A stretch of 51,548 nt of DNA from Burkholderia sp. LMG 13014 (lineage in GTDB: Bacteria; Pseudomonadota; Gammaproteobacteria; Burkholderiales; Burkholderiaceae), in NCBI RefSeq assembly GCF_905232215.1, contig NZ_CAJNKE010000008.1, positions 1 through 51,548 of the forward strand. The letters are read 5' to 3'. Both the position numbers and the translations under genes were made by a program. This document shows, in pieces, positions 51,385 to 51,548 of this stretch (position 1 is its first letter; each line of letters starts with the position of its first letter). The notes below the pieces were generated by a model. That model worked only from the letters and a program-made list of their open reading frames with translations. It was not told the origin of the DNA and did not search any database.

Positions 51385-51548
51385 ATGAGCGGCGCGGCAA
51401 ATCCACCTTTCCGTTTTTCCTTACAGGATTATTCACCTGCCGACCGGCTCGACGCATGGCAGACACAGTATTCGACTGCAGCGTTTTCTTTAACCACCCC
51501 GATTGACCCGATCATTGACTACCAATTTATCGGATACACGCTTGGCAA
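51385..51548 (+). CDS. AraC-type regulator, N-terminal part only (runs off window)
   Basis: The visible 54 residues begin MSGAANPPFRFSLQDY and then PADRLDAWQTQY, like the ligand domain of AraC-family regulators of the FeaR type, where a W-(R/Q)-x sequence follows a short basic helix. No DNA-binding domain is in the window, so the assignment rests only on this stretch. There is no strong Shine-Dalgarno; GAGGG lies about nine bases before ATG 51385. GC content is lower than most of the window. Confidence 0.55.
   Translation, partial: MSGAANPPFRFSLQDYSPADRLDAWQTQYSTAAFSLTTPIDPIIDYQFIGYTLG

Noticed and set aside
1-51548. CRISPR arrays, insertion sequences, integrases, tRNA or rRNA genes
   Set aside because: Looked for on both strands; no repeat-spacer pattern, transposase-like frame or tRNA-like fold was recognised by eye.

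Overview
The window is high-GC DNA (roughly two thirds G+C by eye) with Gram-negative outer-membrane porins, tripartite efflux genes, lipoproteins and many CoA-dependent catabolic genes. The porin type, the DUF3331-type gene and the density of catabolic operons suggest a Burkholderia-like betaproteobacterium. This is an inference: no rRNA or tRNA gene is present to confirm it. The first 40 bases are not genomic. They match an Illumina Nextera adapter with a few substitutions, so base 41 is the real contig edge. The last gene runs off the right edge.

Layout. (1) 41-622: 5'-truncated PqiC-type lipoprotein. (2) 931-6322, minus: ytcA-mdtN-mdtO-mdtP-like efflux operon ending in a MarR regulator. 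(3) 6666-7748, minus: general porin. (4) 8545-14046, plus: MalT-like LuxR regulator, small-subunit catalase, alpha/beta-hydrolase lipoprotein. (5) 14305-16872, plus: PucR-type regulator, a small channel-like membrane protein with a degenerate filter, and a DUF3331-like gene. (6) 16979-22112, plus: five-gene acyl-CoA operon (hydratase, class III CoA-transferase, acetoacetate decarboxylase-like, glutaryl-CoA dehydrogenase-like, 3-hydroxyacyl/carnitine dehydrogenase-like). (7) 22296-27636, minus: cytochrome P450 with its own ferredoxin and reductase, a fumarylacetoacetase-family hydrolase, a NodB-like deacetylase and a SphA-type outer-membrane protein, with a divergent AraC regulator at 27935. 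(8) 29005-30811: PEP mutase/isocitrate lyase-like gene overlapping ada. (9) 30988-32517: three small hypothetical genes with less GC-biased sequence, possibly acquired. (10) 32831-48322, minus: a continuous 12-gene catabolic operon, divergent from a TetR gene (48487-49269), with three near-identical 15-bp palindromes in the shared promoter. (11) 49351-50529, minus: FadL/TodX-like porin. (12) an AT-rich intergenic stretch and the start of an AraC-type regulator (51385 to the edge).

The most interesting system is the 12-gene operon in (10). It combines an ATP-dependent ketone-carboxylase-like pair (HyuA plus a HyuB carrying a C-terminal zinc-type domain like the acetone carboxylase gamma subunit), an aryl-CoA/AMP ligase, a thiolase, an aryl-CoA hydroxylase-like flavoprotein, a hot-dog thioesterase, a VOC-type dioxygenase-like protein, a maleate isomerase, an SDR, an alpha/beta hydrolase, an MFS transporter and a porin. 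My working model is aerobic degradation of a (hydroxy)aryl ketone: carboxylation to a beta-keto acid, CoA activation, thiolytic cleavage to an aryl-CoA, ring hydroxylation, and processing towards maleate/fumarate. The substrate cannot be read from the sequence, and an N-heterocycle route remains possible because HyuA/HyuB and maleate isomerase also occur there.

The efflux operon, porins and the four catabolic clusters, each with its own regulator (PucR, AraC, TetR, LuxR), fit a soil or rhizosphere generalist handling aromatic and plant-derived compounds.
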